64,000 nt of DNA. Source: Oceanospirillum sp048268485 (GTDB taxonomy: Bacteria; Pseudomonadota; Gammaproteobacteria; Pseudomonadales; Halomonadaceae). The DNA is taken from contig JBLWVL010000003.1 of assembly GCA_048268485.1 (NCBI GenBank), positions 1-64,000 of the forward strand, in the 5' to 3' direction. The translations under genes and the position numbers were made by a program. This document shows positions 8,034 through 16,771 of this stretch, one piece after another (the stretch's first letter is position 1; each line of letters begins with the position of its first letter). The notes below the pieces were generated by a model. That model did no database searches. It was not told the DNA's origin and saw nothing but the letters and a program-made list of their open reading frames with translations.

Positions 8034-8909
8034 TTATTTCCAGCCAGTAACTTCGCGCAGACCGTCTGCGATACCAGCCAGAGAACGTACAGTCTTAACA
8101 CCAGCATCTTCCAGTGCAGCAAACTTGTCGTCTGCAGTACCTTTACCACCGGAGATGATCGCACCAGCGTGACCCATACGCTTGCCTTTAGGTGCAGTTA
8201 CACCAGCAATGTAGGATACAACAGGCTTGGTTACGTTTGCTTTGATGTAAGCAGCCGCTTCTTCTTCAGCAGTACCGCCGATCTCACCGATCATAACGAT
8301 CGCTTCAGTCTGCGGATCATTCTCGAATTTTTCCAGAATGTCGATAAAGTTAGAACCTGGGATCGGGTCACCACCGATACCAACACAAGTGGACTGACCA
8401 AAACCAGCATCAGTCGTCTGCTTAACTGCTTCGTAAGTCAGAGTACCGGAGCGGGATACGATGCCCACTTTACCTGGCAGGTGAATGTGACCTGGCATAA
8501 TACCAATTTTACATTCGCCCGGAGTGATAACACCAGGGCAGTTAGGGCCAACCAGCTGAACACCCAGCTCGTCGCACTTAACTTTACAGTCCAGCATATC
8601 CAGAACAGGAATATGCTCAGTAATACAAACGATCAGCTTGATACCTGCGTTTGCCGCTTCCAGGATAGAATCCTTACAGAAAGGAGCAGGAACGTAGATA
8701 ACAGAAGCGTCAGCACCAGTAGTTTCAACAGCTTCAGCAACTGTGTTGAATACTGGCAGACCCAGGTGAGTCGTACCACCTTTACCAGGAGTTACACCAC
8801 CAACCATTTGAGTGCCATATTCAATAGCTTGCTCAGAATGGAAAGTACCCTGACCACCAGTGAAACCCTGGCAGATTACTTTAGTGTCTTTGTTGATTAA
8901 GATAGACAT
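8034..8909 (-). CDS. sucD: Succinyl-CoA synthetase alpha subunit (ADP-forming)
   Basis: At 291 residues this is the usual length of the alpha subunit, which binds CoA in an N-terminal Rossmann domain (KVICQGFTGGQGTFHSEQAI) and carries the phosphohistidine in GHAGAIISGGKG near residue 247. With SucC it converts succinyl-CoA to succinate while making ATP. It begins four bases after the sucC stop, with GGGGA upstream, so the two are translationally coupled. It is the last gene of the sdhCDAB-sucAB-lpd-sucCD transcription unit. Confidence 0.97.
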   Translation of the reverse strand: MSILINKDTKVICQGFTGGQGTFHSEQAIEYGTQMVGGVTPGKGGTTHLGLPVFNTVAEAVETTGADASVIYVPAPFCKDSILEAANAGIKLIVCITEHIPVLDMLDCKVKCDELGVQLVGPNCPGVITPGECKIGIMPGHIHLPGKVGIVSRSGTLTYEAVKQTTDAGFGQSTCVGIGGDPIPGSNFIDILEKFENDPQTEAIVMIGEIGGTAEEEAAAYIKANVTKPVVSYIAGVTAPKGKRMGHAGAIISGGKGTADDKFAALEDAGVKTVRSLAGIADGLREVTGWK

Positions 8910-8913
8910 TCGA

Positions 8914-10077
8914 TTAGTTCCCCGCCGCTTTTACCGCTTGTTGAGCAGCGTCAGTTAAGCTTTCAGCTGCGATGATATCCAGGCCAGATTCAGACAGAAC
9001 CTTTTTACCCAGGTCGGCATTGGTACCCTCAAGACGAACAACAACAGGTACGTTAACACCTACTTCTTTCACCGCGCCGATGATACCTTCAGCAATCATA
9101 TCGCAACGTACGATACCACCAAAAATATTCACCAGAACTGCTTTAACTTTACTGTCGGACAGAATCAGTTTGAACGCGTGAGCAACGCGCTCTTTAGTCG
9201 CACCGCCACCAACGTCCAGGAAGTTCGCAGGGAAGCCACCGTGCAGAGCAACGATATCCATCGTACCCATTGCCAGACCCGCACCGTTAACCATGCAGCC
9301 GATGTTGCCATCCAGTGCTACGTAGTTCAGATCCCATTCAGCAGCTTCAGCTTCACGAGCATCTTCCTGAGAAGGGTCGTTCATCTCCTGCAGATCTTTG
9401 TGACGGTATACAGAGTTACCATCAACACCCAGCTTGGCGTCCAGACAGTGCAGATCACCATCTTCTTTAACAACCAGAGGGTTAATTTCGATCAGCGCCA
9501 GGTCTTTTTCCTGGAACAGTTTTGCCAGACCCATAAAGATCTTAGTGAACTGGCCAACCTGTGCTTTGTTCAGGCCCAGTTTAAAGCCCAGCTCACGGCC
9601 TTGGTATGGCTGTGCGCCAACCAGAGGATCGATAACAGCTTTCAGAATCTTTTCCGGAGTTTCTTCAGCTACTTTCTCGATCTCAACACCACCTTCAGTG
9701 GATGCCATGAAAACGATACGACGGGTAGCACGGTCAACAACCGCACCCAGGTAAAGTTCGTCAGCAATGTCAGTGCAGGTTTCTACTAAAATTTTAGAAA
9801 CAGGTTGACCATTTTCATCAGTCTGGTAAGTCACCAGATTTTTACCCAGCCAGTTCTGAGCGAACTCTGCAGCCTGAGCCGGAGTTTCGATCAGTTTCAC
9901 GCCACCGGCCTTACCACGGCCACCTGCGTGAACCTGTGCTTTAACTACCCACTTGTCACCACCAATTTTCTCGCACGCTTGCGCGGCTTCTTCCGGGGTA
10001 TCTACAGCAAAACCCTTGGAGACAGGCAGTCCGTATGCGGCAAAAAGCTGTTTGCCCTGATATTCATGAAGATTCAT
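8914..10077 (-). CDS. sucC: Succinyl-CoA synthetase beta subunit
   Basis: The 387-residue beta subunit has an N-terminal ATP-grasp nucleotide-binding part (VKAQVHAGGRGKAGGV) and a C-terminal CoA-ligase domain with GGIVRCDMIAEG and VVRLEGTN. It pairs with SucD in the matrix-type TCA reaction. The ribosome binding site before the ATG at 10077 is weak, and a 9-bp hairpin lies in the 107-base gap after lpd. Output of sucCD may therefore be set separately from the upstream genes; that is inference. Confidence 0.97.
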   Translation of the reverse strand: MNLHEYQGKQLFAAYGLPVSKGFAVDTPEEAAQACEKIGGDKWVVKAQVHAGGRGKAGGVKLIETPAQAAEFAQNWLGKNLVTYQTDENGQPVSKILVETCTDIADELYLGAVVDRATRRIVFMASTEGGVEIEKVAEETPEKILKAVIDPLVGAQPYQGRELGFKLGLNKAQVGQFTKIFMGLAKLFQEKDLALIEINPLVVKEDGDLHCLDAKLGVDGNSVYRHKDLQEMNDPSQEDAREAEAAEWDLNYVALDGNIGCMVNGAGLAMGTMDIVALHGGFPANFLDVGGGATKERVAHAFKLILSDSKVKAVLVNIFGGIVRCDMIAEGIIGAVKEVGVNVPVVVRLEGTNADLGKKVLSESGLDIIAAESLTDAAQQAVKAAGN

Positions 10078-10113
10078 ACTGCTAAGCCATTTTTTTTGTG
10101 CACTAACACTATT

Positions 10114-10140
10114 GGCGACACCTTGGGGTATGGTGCCGCC
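10114..10140 (-). other. Intercistronic hairpin between lpd and sucC
   Basis: On the transcript GGCGGCACC pairs with GGTGTCGCC (one G-U) around a nine-base loop. No T-run follows on the coding strand, so it is more likely an mRNA-stability or processing element than a terminator. Confidence 0.5.
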
Positions 10141-10184
10141 CCCTGCTACGGTTACCCGTAATTTTTATTTCTTAAACGTCAATA

Positions 10185-11624
10185 TTACTTGCGTTTCTTA
10201 CGGTTCGGCATGTGAATTGCGTGACCATCAACTGCTAAGGCTGCTTCGTGCACAGCTTCAGACAGAGTCGGGTGCGCAAAGCACATCAGCGCCAGATCTT
10301 CAGCACTGGAACCAAATTCCATCGCGATCACGCCCTGGTGAATCATCTCACCAGCATTCTGACCGATAATGTGCATACCCAGAATACGATCAGTATCTTT
10401 CTGGGTAATAATCTTCACCATACCGTCGGTGCAACCATTGGTCATTGCACGACCAATAGCGGTGAACGGGAAAACACCGGTTTCATACTCAGTACCTTCC
10501 GCTTTTACATCTTCTTCAGTCTTACCAACAGAAGCGATTTCAGGGAAGGTATAGATCACACCCGGGATAGCATCGTAGTTAATCTGAGCTTTGTGCCCTG
10601 CTACGATATCCGCAACCATCACACCTTCTTCAGATGCTTTGTGAGCCAGCATAGGACCACGTACCACATCGCCAATCGCGTAAACACCTGGCACTGAGGT
10701 ACGGCACTGGTCATCAACATAGATAAAGCCACGCTCATCCAGAGAAACACCAGAGTCGTTAGATAGCAGTGCCTCAGTGTATGGACGACGACCCACACAA
10801 ACGATCAGTTTGTCAAAGGTTTGTGTCTGCTCACCTTTAGCATCCGCATAGGTCACAACAACTTCGTTGCCGTTAATCTCAGAACCGGTAACACGGGCAC
10901 CGATTTTGATATCCATACCTTGCTTGGACAGGATTTTCTTAGCTTCTTTAGCAATCTGCTGGTCAGTAGATGCCAGGAAGGTATCCTGAGCTTCCAGTAC
11001 AGTAACCTCAGAACCCAGTCGCTGCCACACAGAGCCCAGCTCAAGACCGATAACACCACCACCGATAACACCCAAACGACCAGGAACTTCTTCAAAGTCC
11101 AGTGCGCCGGTAGAATCAACGATCAGACCTTCAGTCAGAGGTGTTGGTGGAATTTCAACGGGTACCGAGCCAGAAGCGATAATAATGTTATCCGCTTCAA
11201 CAATCTGTACAGATCCGTCATGAGCGGTCACTTCTACCTTCTTGCCACTCAGTACTTTGCCCGTACCATGTAAGCCTGTAACACCATTTGCTTTGAACAG
11301 ACCGGCAATACCCTGAGTCAGGTTACCAACGATCTTGTTCTTACGGGCGATCATTTTCTTAACGTCCATTTTGACGTCAGAAACTTCAATCCCCATATCC
11401 GCAAAATCATGCTGTGTTTCAGCATACTTGTGGGAGGCTTCCAATAGCGCCTTTGATGGGATACAGCCCACATTCAGGCAGGTACCACCATATACAGGTT
11501 TGCTTTCTTTATTCAGCCATTTTTCAACGCAAGCTGTTTTCAGGCCAAGTTGTGCTGCACGGATCGCTGCAACATAACCGCCAGGACCTGCACCGATGAC
11601 AACTACATCAAATTTATCAGACAT
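10185..11624 (-). CDS. lpd: Dihydrolipoyl dehydrogenase (E3)
   Basis: A 479-residue flavoprotein disulfide reductase that reoxidises the dihydrolipoyl groups of the 2-oxoglutarate dehydrogenase complex with NAD+. It shows the FAD-binding VIGAGPGGYVAAIRAAQLG, the redox-active disulfide in GGTCLNVGCIPSK (about residues 47-59), an NAD-binding GVIGGGVIGLELG, and the C-terminal HPTLSEAVHEA His-Glu pair. AGGA lies seven bases before the start. Its place between sucB and sucC, as in Pseudomonas, suggests it is the E3 dedicated to 2-oxoglutarate dehydrogenase. Confidence 0.97.
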   Translation of the reverse strand: MSDKFDVVVIGAGPGGYVAAIRAAQLGLKTACVEKWLNKESKPVYGGTCLNVGCIPSKALLEASHKYAETQHDFADMGIEVSDVKMDVKKMIARKNKIVGNLTQGIAGLFKANGVTGLHGTGKVLSGKKVEVTAHDGSVQIVEADNIIIASGSVPVEIPPTPLTEGLIVDSTGALDFEEVPGRLGVIGGGVIGLELGSVWQRLGSEVTVLEAQDTFLASTDQQIAKEAKKILSKQGMDIKIGARVTGSEINGNEVVVTYADAKGEQTQTFDKLIVCVGRRPYTEALLSNDSGVSLDERGFIYVDDQCRTSVPGVYAIGDVVRGPMLAHKASEEGVMVADIVAGHKAQINYDAIPGVIYTFPEIASVGKTEEDVKAEGTEYETGVFPFTAIGRAMTNGCTDGMVKIITQKDTDRILGMHIIGQNAGEMIHQGVIAMEFGSSAEDLALMCFAHPTLSEAVHEAALAVDGHAIHMPNRKKRK

Positions 11625-11666
11625 TACTTTTTCCTGTCTTTCGTGTCATGAGTGATCAAACTGTAC

Positions 11667-12881
11667 TTAAACTTCCAGCAGGATACGAGCCGGATCTTCA
11701 AGAAGTTCCTTGATGGTAACAAGGAACTGTACAGCATCTTTACCATCGATCATACGGTGGTCATAAGACAGCGCAAGATACATCATAGGACGAATCTCAA
11801 CTTGTCCATTAACTGCCATAGGTCGTTCCTGAATCTTATGCATACCCAGAATAGCAGTCTGAGGAGCATTCAGGATTGGAGTAGACATCAGAGAGCCGAA
11901 TACACCGCCGTTAGTAATAGTAAAAGTACCACCTGTCATATCAGCGATGCCCAGCTTGCCTTCACGGCCACGCTTCGCATATTCACCAATAGTAGACTCT
12001 ACATCGGCCAGGCTCATGGTATCCGTGTCACGCAGAATTGGCACAACCAGGCCGCGCTCAGTAGATACCGCAACACCTATATCGTAGTAACCGTGATACA
12101 CAATATCACCACCATCGATAGAAGCATTCACATCCGGGAAGCGTTTCAGAGCTTCAGCCGCAGCTTTTACGAAGAAAGACATAAAGCCAAGACGCGTTCC
12201 ATTGTGCTTTTTCTCGAACATGTCTTTATATTTCTTGCGCAGCTCCATAACCGGCTTCATGTCCACTTCGTTATAAGTGGTCAGCATAGCAGCGGTTTGC
12301 TGAGCTTCAACCAGACGCTTAGCGATCGTCTGACGCATACGGCTCATCGGTACACGCTTCTCAACACGCTCACCGGCAGCAACATTAACCTCAACGGCTG
12401 GAACAGCGGCAGGCGCAGCCTTAGCAGCACCAGACTGTACAGCTTTCTGCACGTCTTCTTTAGTGACACGGCCACCTTTACCGGTACCGGTCAGCTTGGC
12501 AACATCCAGGCCATTCTCATCAGCCATTTTCCGAGCCGCAGGGCTCAGAATCTTGTCACCAACCTGAACGGTTTCTTCTTCAGAAGCAGAAGGCGCAGCA
12601 GTCGAAGCTTCTTCAGATGCAGGTGCAGCTGTAGTACCCGCAGCACCTTCTTCAAAAATTGCGATAACCTCATCGCTTAATACTGTAGCGTCAAGATCCT
12701 TTTTGATCTCTTTGATAACGCCGTCAGCAGGAGCAACAACTTCCAGAACAACTTTATCAGTTTCGATTTCAACCAGCAGCTCGTCACGTGAAACAGCTTC
12801 GCCAGGTTGTTTTGCCCAGTTTACGATAGTTCCGTCTGCAACAGATTCAGGGAAGACGGGAGCTTTAATTTCAGTAGCCAT
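11667..12881 (-). CDS. sucB: Dihydrolipoyl succinyltransferase (E2 of 2-oxoglutarate dehydrogenase)
   Basis: About 404 residues. One N-terminal lipoyl domain has its lysine in VEIETDKVVLEV (about residue 43). A linker rich in Ala, Ser and Glu follows, then a peripheral-subunit-binding domain (LSPAARKMADENGL), a second Ala/Pro linker and the catalytic domain ending with LSYDHRMIDGKDAV, which contains the HxxxDG motif. It moves the succinyl group to CoA in the E1-E2-E3 complex. The ATG at 12881 has AAAGGA in place; an upstream in-frame start would add 12 non-conserved residues. Confidence 0.97.
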   Translation of the reverse strand: MATEIKAPVFPESVADGTIVNWAKQPGEAVSRDELLVEIETDKVVLEVVAPADGVIKEIKKDLDATVLSDEVIAIFEEGAAGTTAAPASEEASTAAPSASEEETVQVGDKILSPAARKMADENGLDVAKLTGTGKGGRVTKEDVQKAVQSGAAKAAPAAVPAVEVNVAAGERVEKRVPMSRMRQTIAKRLVEAQQTAAMLTTYNEVDMKPVMELRKKYKDMFEKKHNGTRLGFMSFFVKAAAEALKRFPDVNASIDGGDIVYHGYYDIGVAVSTERGLVVPILRDTDTMSLADVESTIGEYAKRGREGKLGIADMTGGTFTITNGGVFGSLMSTPILNAPQTAILGMHKIQERPMAVNGQVEIRPMMYLALSYDHRMIDGKDAVQFLVTIKELLEDPARILLEV

Positions 12882-12970
12882 GTTCGGTCCTTTCTGGATT
12901 GTTCTTTGTTTGCACAAACAAAAAATCTGAAGTGCCCTGCCAGTTAGTAGCAGGGCACGTAATTGATCAA

Positions 12971-15814
12971 TTAAGCGTTAAAAGCATCGGATACCAGCTG
13001 CGTTTGCTGTTCAGCATGCACAGAGGTATAACCACAAGCCGGAGCAGCAGATGCAGCACGACCCGCAAACTTCAGTTCATAACCGAAGCCTTTACGGTAA
13101 TCATTCAGTACACCACGCATGTGGTGCTGGCTGCTGTACCATGCGCCCTGATTCATCGGCTCATCCTGACACCAGACAACATCTTCCAAAGCAGGGTATT
13201 CAGCAACGATCTCTGCCAACTTCTCGGTCGGGAACGGATACAGCTGTTCAATACGGATAATGGCCGTATCTTCACGCTCATTTTCACGACGGTAGTTCGC
13301 CAAATCGTAATAAACCTTACCTGTCGTCAGAACCAGGCGTTTTACCTTGCTTTTATCAATGGTGGTATTCACTTCATTGATGATGGTTTGGAAGCTGCCG
13401 TTAGCCAACTCTTCAAGAGTAGACGTTGCATCTTTATGACGCAGCAAACTCTTAGGTGACATAACAATCAGCGGCTTACGCAGCGGACGAATCACCTGAC
13501 GACGCAGCATGTGGAAAACCTGAGCAGGCGTAGTCGGAACAACAACCTGAATGTTCTGCTCCGCGCAAGACTGTAGGTAACGCTCTAAACGTGCAGATGA
13601 GTGCTCAGGGCCCTGACCTTCATAACCGTGCGGCAACAGCATAGTCAGACCGCACAGGCGTCCCCATTTGTGCTCACCACTGGTGATGAACTGATCAATT
13701 ACAACCTGAGCTCCATTGGCAAAATCACCGAACTGAGCTTCCCAGATGACAAGAGCATCAGGTTTTGTTGTTGCGTATCCATATTCAAAAGCCAGAACCG
13801 CTTCTTCAGACAGATAAGAATCATGGATAGTCATAGCAGGCTGTGACTCAGACAGGTTCTGTAAAGGAACATAAACCTCTCCGTCGGCCTGACTGTGTAT
13901 AACGGCATGACGGTGCGAGAAGGTGCCACGACCGACATCCTGACCGGTAATACGAACCGGATGGTTCTGGTCCAAAATCGTGGCATAGGCCAGTACTTCG
14001 GCAAAACCCCAGTTTACAGGCATAGCACCTGCAGCCATCTTACGACGGTCTTCATAAATTTTATTAACCTGACGCTGAATCTTAACGCCATCAGGGATCT
14101 CACCCAGCTTGTTCGCCAAAGCCTGCAGATGAGTCAACTCAACAGAAGTATCTGCCTGAGAGGTCCACGCATGTCCCAGGTAAGGCGTCCAATCAACAAA
14201 CAACTCCTTGTTAGGCTCTTTAACCAAGCTGTTTGCCACATGACGACCATCTACTAAGGCAGAACGATAGTCTTCCATGCGTTCTTTGTCTTCAGACTCG
14301 CTTAATACACCTTCCTCAATCAGCTTCTTAGCATAAAGTGTACGTGTGCTCGGCTGCTTGGCGATCTTCTGATACATCAGAGGCTGTGTACCGGATGGCT
14401 CATCCGCTTCGTTGTGACCACGACGACGGTAGCAAACCAGATCAATCACAACATCACGCTTAAACTGCTGACGATAATCTGCAGCAACCTGAGCGGCATG
14501 AATCACAGCCTCAGGATCATCACCATTAACATGAATGATCGGAGCCTGTACCATCTTCGCAATGTCGGTGCAGTATTCCGTAGAACGGGTGTCTTCTGGT
14601 TTGCTGGTGGTAAAGCCAACCTGGTTATTGATGACAAGGTGAATAGTACCGCCAGTCTTATAAGCCCGGGTCTGAGACATCTGGAATGTCTCCATCACCA
14701 CGCCCTGACCTGCAAAGGCTGAGTCACCATGCACAACGATGGGCATTACCGCATCACCAGACTGGTCTTTACGACGGTCCTGACGGGCGCGGACAGAGCC
14801 TTCTACAACCGGAGAGACAATTTCAAGGTGAGATGGGTTAAATGCCAGAGCTAAGTGAACTTCACCACCAGAGGTCATAACATTGGATGAAAACCCTTGG
14901 TGATATTTCACATCACCGGAACCATCATGATTGAGTTTTTTACCTTCAAACTCTTCAAAGAGCTCAGCAGGGTTTTTACCCAGAATGTTAACCAGAAGGT
15001 TCAGGCGCCCACGGTGGGCCATACCGATAACAATTTCTTTTACACCAAATGAGCCTGAGCGCTGAATCAGCTCATCGACCATCGGAATAAAAGACTCACC
15101 GCCTTCCAGACCAAAACGCTTGGTGCCCGGGTAACGGGATGCAAGATAATTCTCCATACCCTCAGCAGCGGTTAACCGCTCAAGGATATGCTTTTTCGCC
15201 TCAACTCCAAATGCCGGAGCGGAGCGCACGCTTTCAAAGCGCTGCTGTAACCAGCGCTTTTCTTCAGTGTTCACGATGTGCATGAACTCAGCGCCGGTGG
15301 TGGAGCAATAGGTCTTCTCCAGCGCTTCAATAATATCACGCAGCGGTGCTTCGTCTTTACCGATAAACAGTGAGCCCGTTTGGAAAACGGTATCAAGATC
15401 AGCGGGAGACAATTGATGATATGCCAGATCCAGGTCTGCTACGGGTTCGCGCTCAAGAAGGTTCAGAGGATCGATATTAGCTTTCTGGTGGCCACGGAAG
15501 CGATAAGCATTGATCAGCTGTAAAACACGAACCTGTTTTTTCTCATGCTCAGTACTCACTGAGCCTGCACTGGCGGGAGCAGCCTTATGCTTGTTTTTAG
15601 CAAGCAGATCGAAATGTTCACGGATGGGGGTAAGGGGGATATCACGGGAACCGTTACCTTCGGTTCTTGGAAGCTTGTCGAAGTAGTTCCTCCACTCTTC
15701 AGGAATTGCATTCGGATCAAGCAAATATTGCTCATAAAGCCCTTCAACGTAGGACACATTGCCTCCGTAGACGTGGGAAGAGCTCCACATCAACTCCATT
15801 ATGCCTTCTTGCAT
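12971..15814 (-). CDS. sucA: 2-oxoglutarate dehydrogenase E1 component
   Basis: The 947-residue thiamine-diphosphate enzyme decarboxylates 2-oxoglutarate and transfers the succinyl unit to SucB. Visible features are the N-terminal E2-binding segment (YVEGLYEQYLLDP), GMAHRGRLNLLVN near the substrate site, the TPP/magnesium motif region GDDPEAVIHAAQ, and C-terminal QDEPMNQGAW. I kept the ATG at 15814 because Pseudomonas-type SucA begins with a similar MQExxM sequence; the ATG at 15799 has a closer AGAAGG and cannot be excluded. The 234-base spacer before sucA, with two hairpins, separates it from sdhB. Confidence 0.96.
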   Translation of the reverse strand: MQEGIMELMWSSSHVYGGNVSYVEGLYEQYLLDPNAIPEEWRNYFDKLPRTEGNGSRDIPLTPIREHFDLLAKNKHKAAPASAGSVSTEHEKKQVRVLQLINAYRFRGHQKANIDPLNLLEREPVADLDLAYHQLSPADLDTVFQTGSLFIGKDEAPLRDIIEALEKTYCSTTGAEFMHIVNTEEKRWLQQRFESVRSAPAFGVEAKKHILERLTAAEGMENYLASRYPGTKRFGLEGGESFIPMVDELIQRSGSFGVKEIVIGMAHRGRLNLLVNILGKNPAELFEEFEGKKLNHDGSGDVKYHQGFSSNVMTSGGEVHLALAFNPSHLEIVSPVVEGSVRARQDRRKDQSGDAVMPIVVHGDSAFAGQGVVMETFQMSQTRAYKTGGTIHLVINNQVGFTTSKPEDTRSTEYCTDIAKMVQAPIIHVNGDDPEAVIHAAQVAADYRQQFKRDVVIDLVCYRRRGHNEADEPSGTQPLMYQKIAKQPSTRTLYAKKLIEEGVLSESEDKERMEDYRSALVDGRHVANSLVKEPNKELFVDWTPYLGHAWTSQADTSVELTHLQALANKLGEIPDGVKIQRQVNKIYEDRRKMAAGAMPVNWGFAEVLAYATILDQNHPVRITGQDVGRGTFSHRHAVIHSQADGEVYVPLQNLSESQPAMTIHDSYLSEEAVLAFEYGYATTKPDALVIWEAQFGDFANGAQVVIDQFITSGEHKWGRLCGLTMLLPHGYEGQGPEHSSARLERYLQSCAEQNIQVVVPTTPAQVFHMLRRQVIRPLRKPLIVMSPKSLLRHKDATSTLEELANGSFQTIINEVNTTIDKSKVKRLVLTTGKVYYDLANYRRENEREDTAIIRIEQLYPFPTEKLAEIVAEYPALEDVVWCQDEPMNQGAWYSSQHHMRGVLNDYRKGFGYELKFAGRAASAAPACGYTSVHAEQQTQLVSDAFNA

Positions 15815-15875
15815 TCTTAGTCACCCTGCACGAGGAACTTGAAATCCACAATGACCCCTGAGTCTTTTTCAGGTC

Positions 15876-15901
15876 AAAAAAAAGGTAGCGTGCCTTACCT
15901 T
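15876..15901 (-). terminator. Terminator-like hairpin (possible attenuator) between sdhB and sucA
   Basis: On the coding strand AAGGTA and TACCTT form a six-bp stem with an eight-base loop directly followed by a run of T residues. The stem is short, so termination would be partial. It could lower suc expression relative to sdh. Confidence 0.4.
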
Positions 15902-15946
15902 CTGCAGATTAGGGTCAAGCCCTGTTCCCCAAGTCGTTTTACATTT

Positions 15947-15981
15947 GCTAAAGCCGGTACCTTTTGAGCACCGGCTTTAGC
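15947..15981 (-). repeat. Perfect 12-bp inverted repeat in the sdhB-sucA spacer
   Basis: GCTAAAGCCGGT and ACCGGCTTTAGC are separated by 11 bases. The hairpin is strong but has no T-run behind it. Together with the weaker terminator-like hairpin 45 bases downstream it marks the sdh/suc junction as a likely site of RNA processing or attenuation. Confidence 0.7.
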
Positions 15982-16048
15982 GACCACAGGTGTCAGCCTT
16001 TTGGCAGACACAATAGCTTTATTATTGTATTGATGAGCTGCGGTATGA

Positions 16049-16753
16049 CTAGGTTGCTTCACGCAACAACATGTCACGGATGTGGCCAATGGCTTTTGTT
16101 GGATTCAAGCCTTTTGGACACACACTCACACAGTTCATAATACCGCGACAACGGAATACACTGAACGGATCGTCCAGTTCACTCAGTCGTTCACGAGTCT
16201 GAGTATCACGGCTGTCGATCAGGAAGCGGTAAGCCTGCAGCAGACCAGAAGGGCCTACAAATTTATCAGGATTCCACCAGAACGACGGACAAGCCGTTGA
16301 ACAACATGCACAGAGAATACACTCGTACAGTCCATCAAGTTTATCACGATCTTCAGGCGCTTGCAGACGCTCAATAGCCGGAGCCGGAGTATCATTCAGC
16401 AGATAAGGCTTGATGCGCTCATATTGCTTATAGAACAGAGACATATCAACTACCAGATCCCGAATAACCGGAAGACCTGGCAGAGGACGAATAACCAGTT
16501 TATCCGCAGTCACAACCTCAGAGAGAGGTGTGATGCAGGCCAGGCCATTCTTACCATTCATATTCATACCATCGGAACCGCAAACACCTTCACGGCAAGA
16601 GCGACGGTAAGCAAACGTATTATCCTGCTCTTTGATCATGCTAAGAACATCCAACACCATGACGTCAGCGCCTTTAGTGTCGATATTGAACTCCTGCATG
16701 TACGGAGCAGAATCTTTTTCCGGATTATAGCGGTATACACTAACAACCAGCAT
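16049..16753 (-). CDS. sdhB: Succinate dehydrogenase iron-sulfur subunit
   Basis: A 234-residue subunit that passes electrons from SdhA flavin to ubiquinone at the inner membrane. The [2Fe-2S] ligands lie in SCREGVCGSDG with a later Cys in NGLACIT. The C-terminal ferredoxin-like domain has CILCACCSTACPS and CRGIMNCVSVCPKG for the [4Fe-4S] and [3Fe-4S] clusters. GGAG lies eight bases before the ATG. It is 18 bases downstream of sdhA and co-transcribed. Confidence 0.97.
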   Translation of the reverse strand: MLVVSVYRYNPEKDSAPYMQEFNIDTKGADVMVLDVLSMIKEQDNTFAYRRSCREGVCGSDGMNMNGKNGLACITPLSEVVTADKLVIRPLPGLPVIRDLVVDMSLFYKQYERIKPYLLNDTPAPAIERLQAPEDRDKLDGLYECILCACCSTACPSFWWNPDKFVGPSGLLQAYRFLIDSRDTQTRERLSELDDPFSVFRCRGIMNCVSVCPKGLNPTKAIGHIRDMLLREAT

Positions 16754-16771
16754 TAGGCTAACTCCCGTAAA

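Noticed and set aside
11652..12680. Open frame of 342 codons antisense to sucB
   Set aside because: Composition (Ser/Arg/Asn/His-rich) is that of a reverse reading of sucB; no domain.
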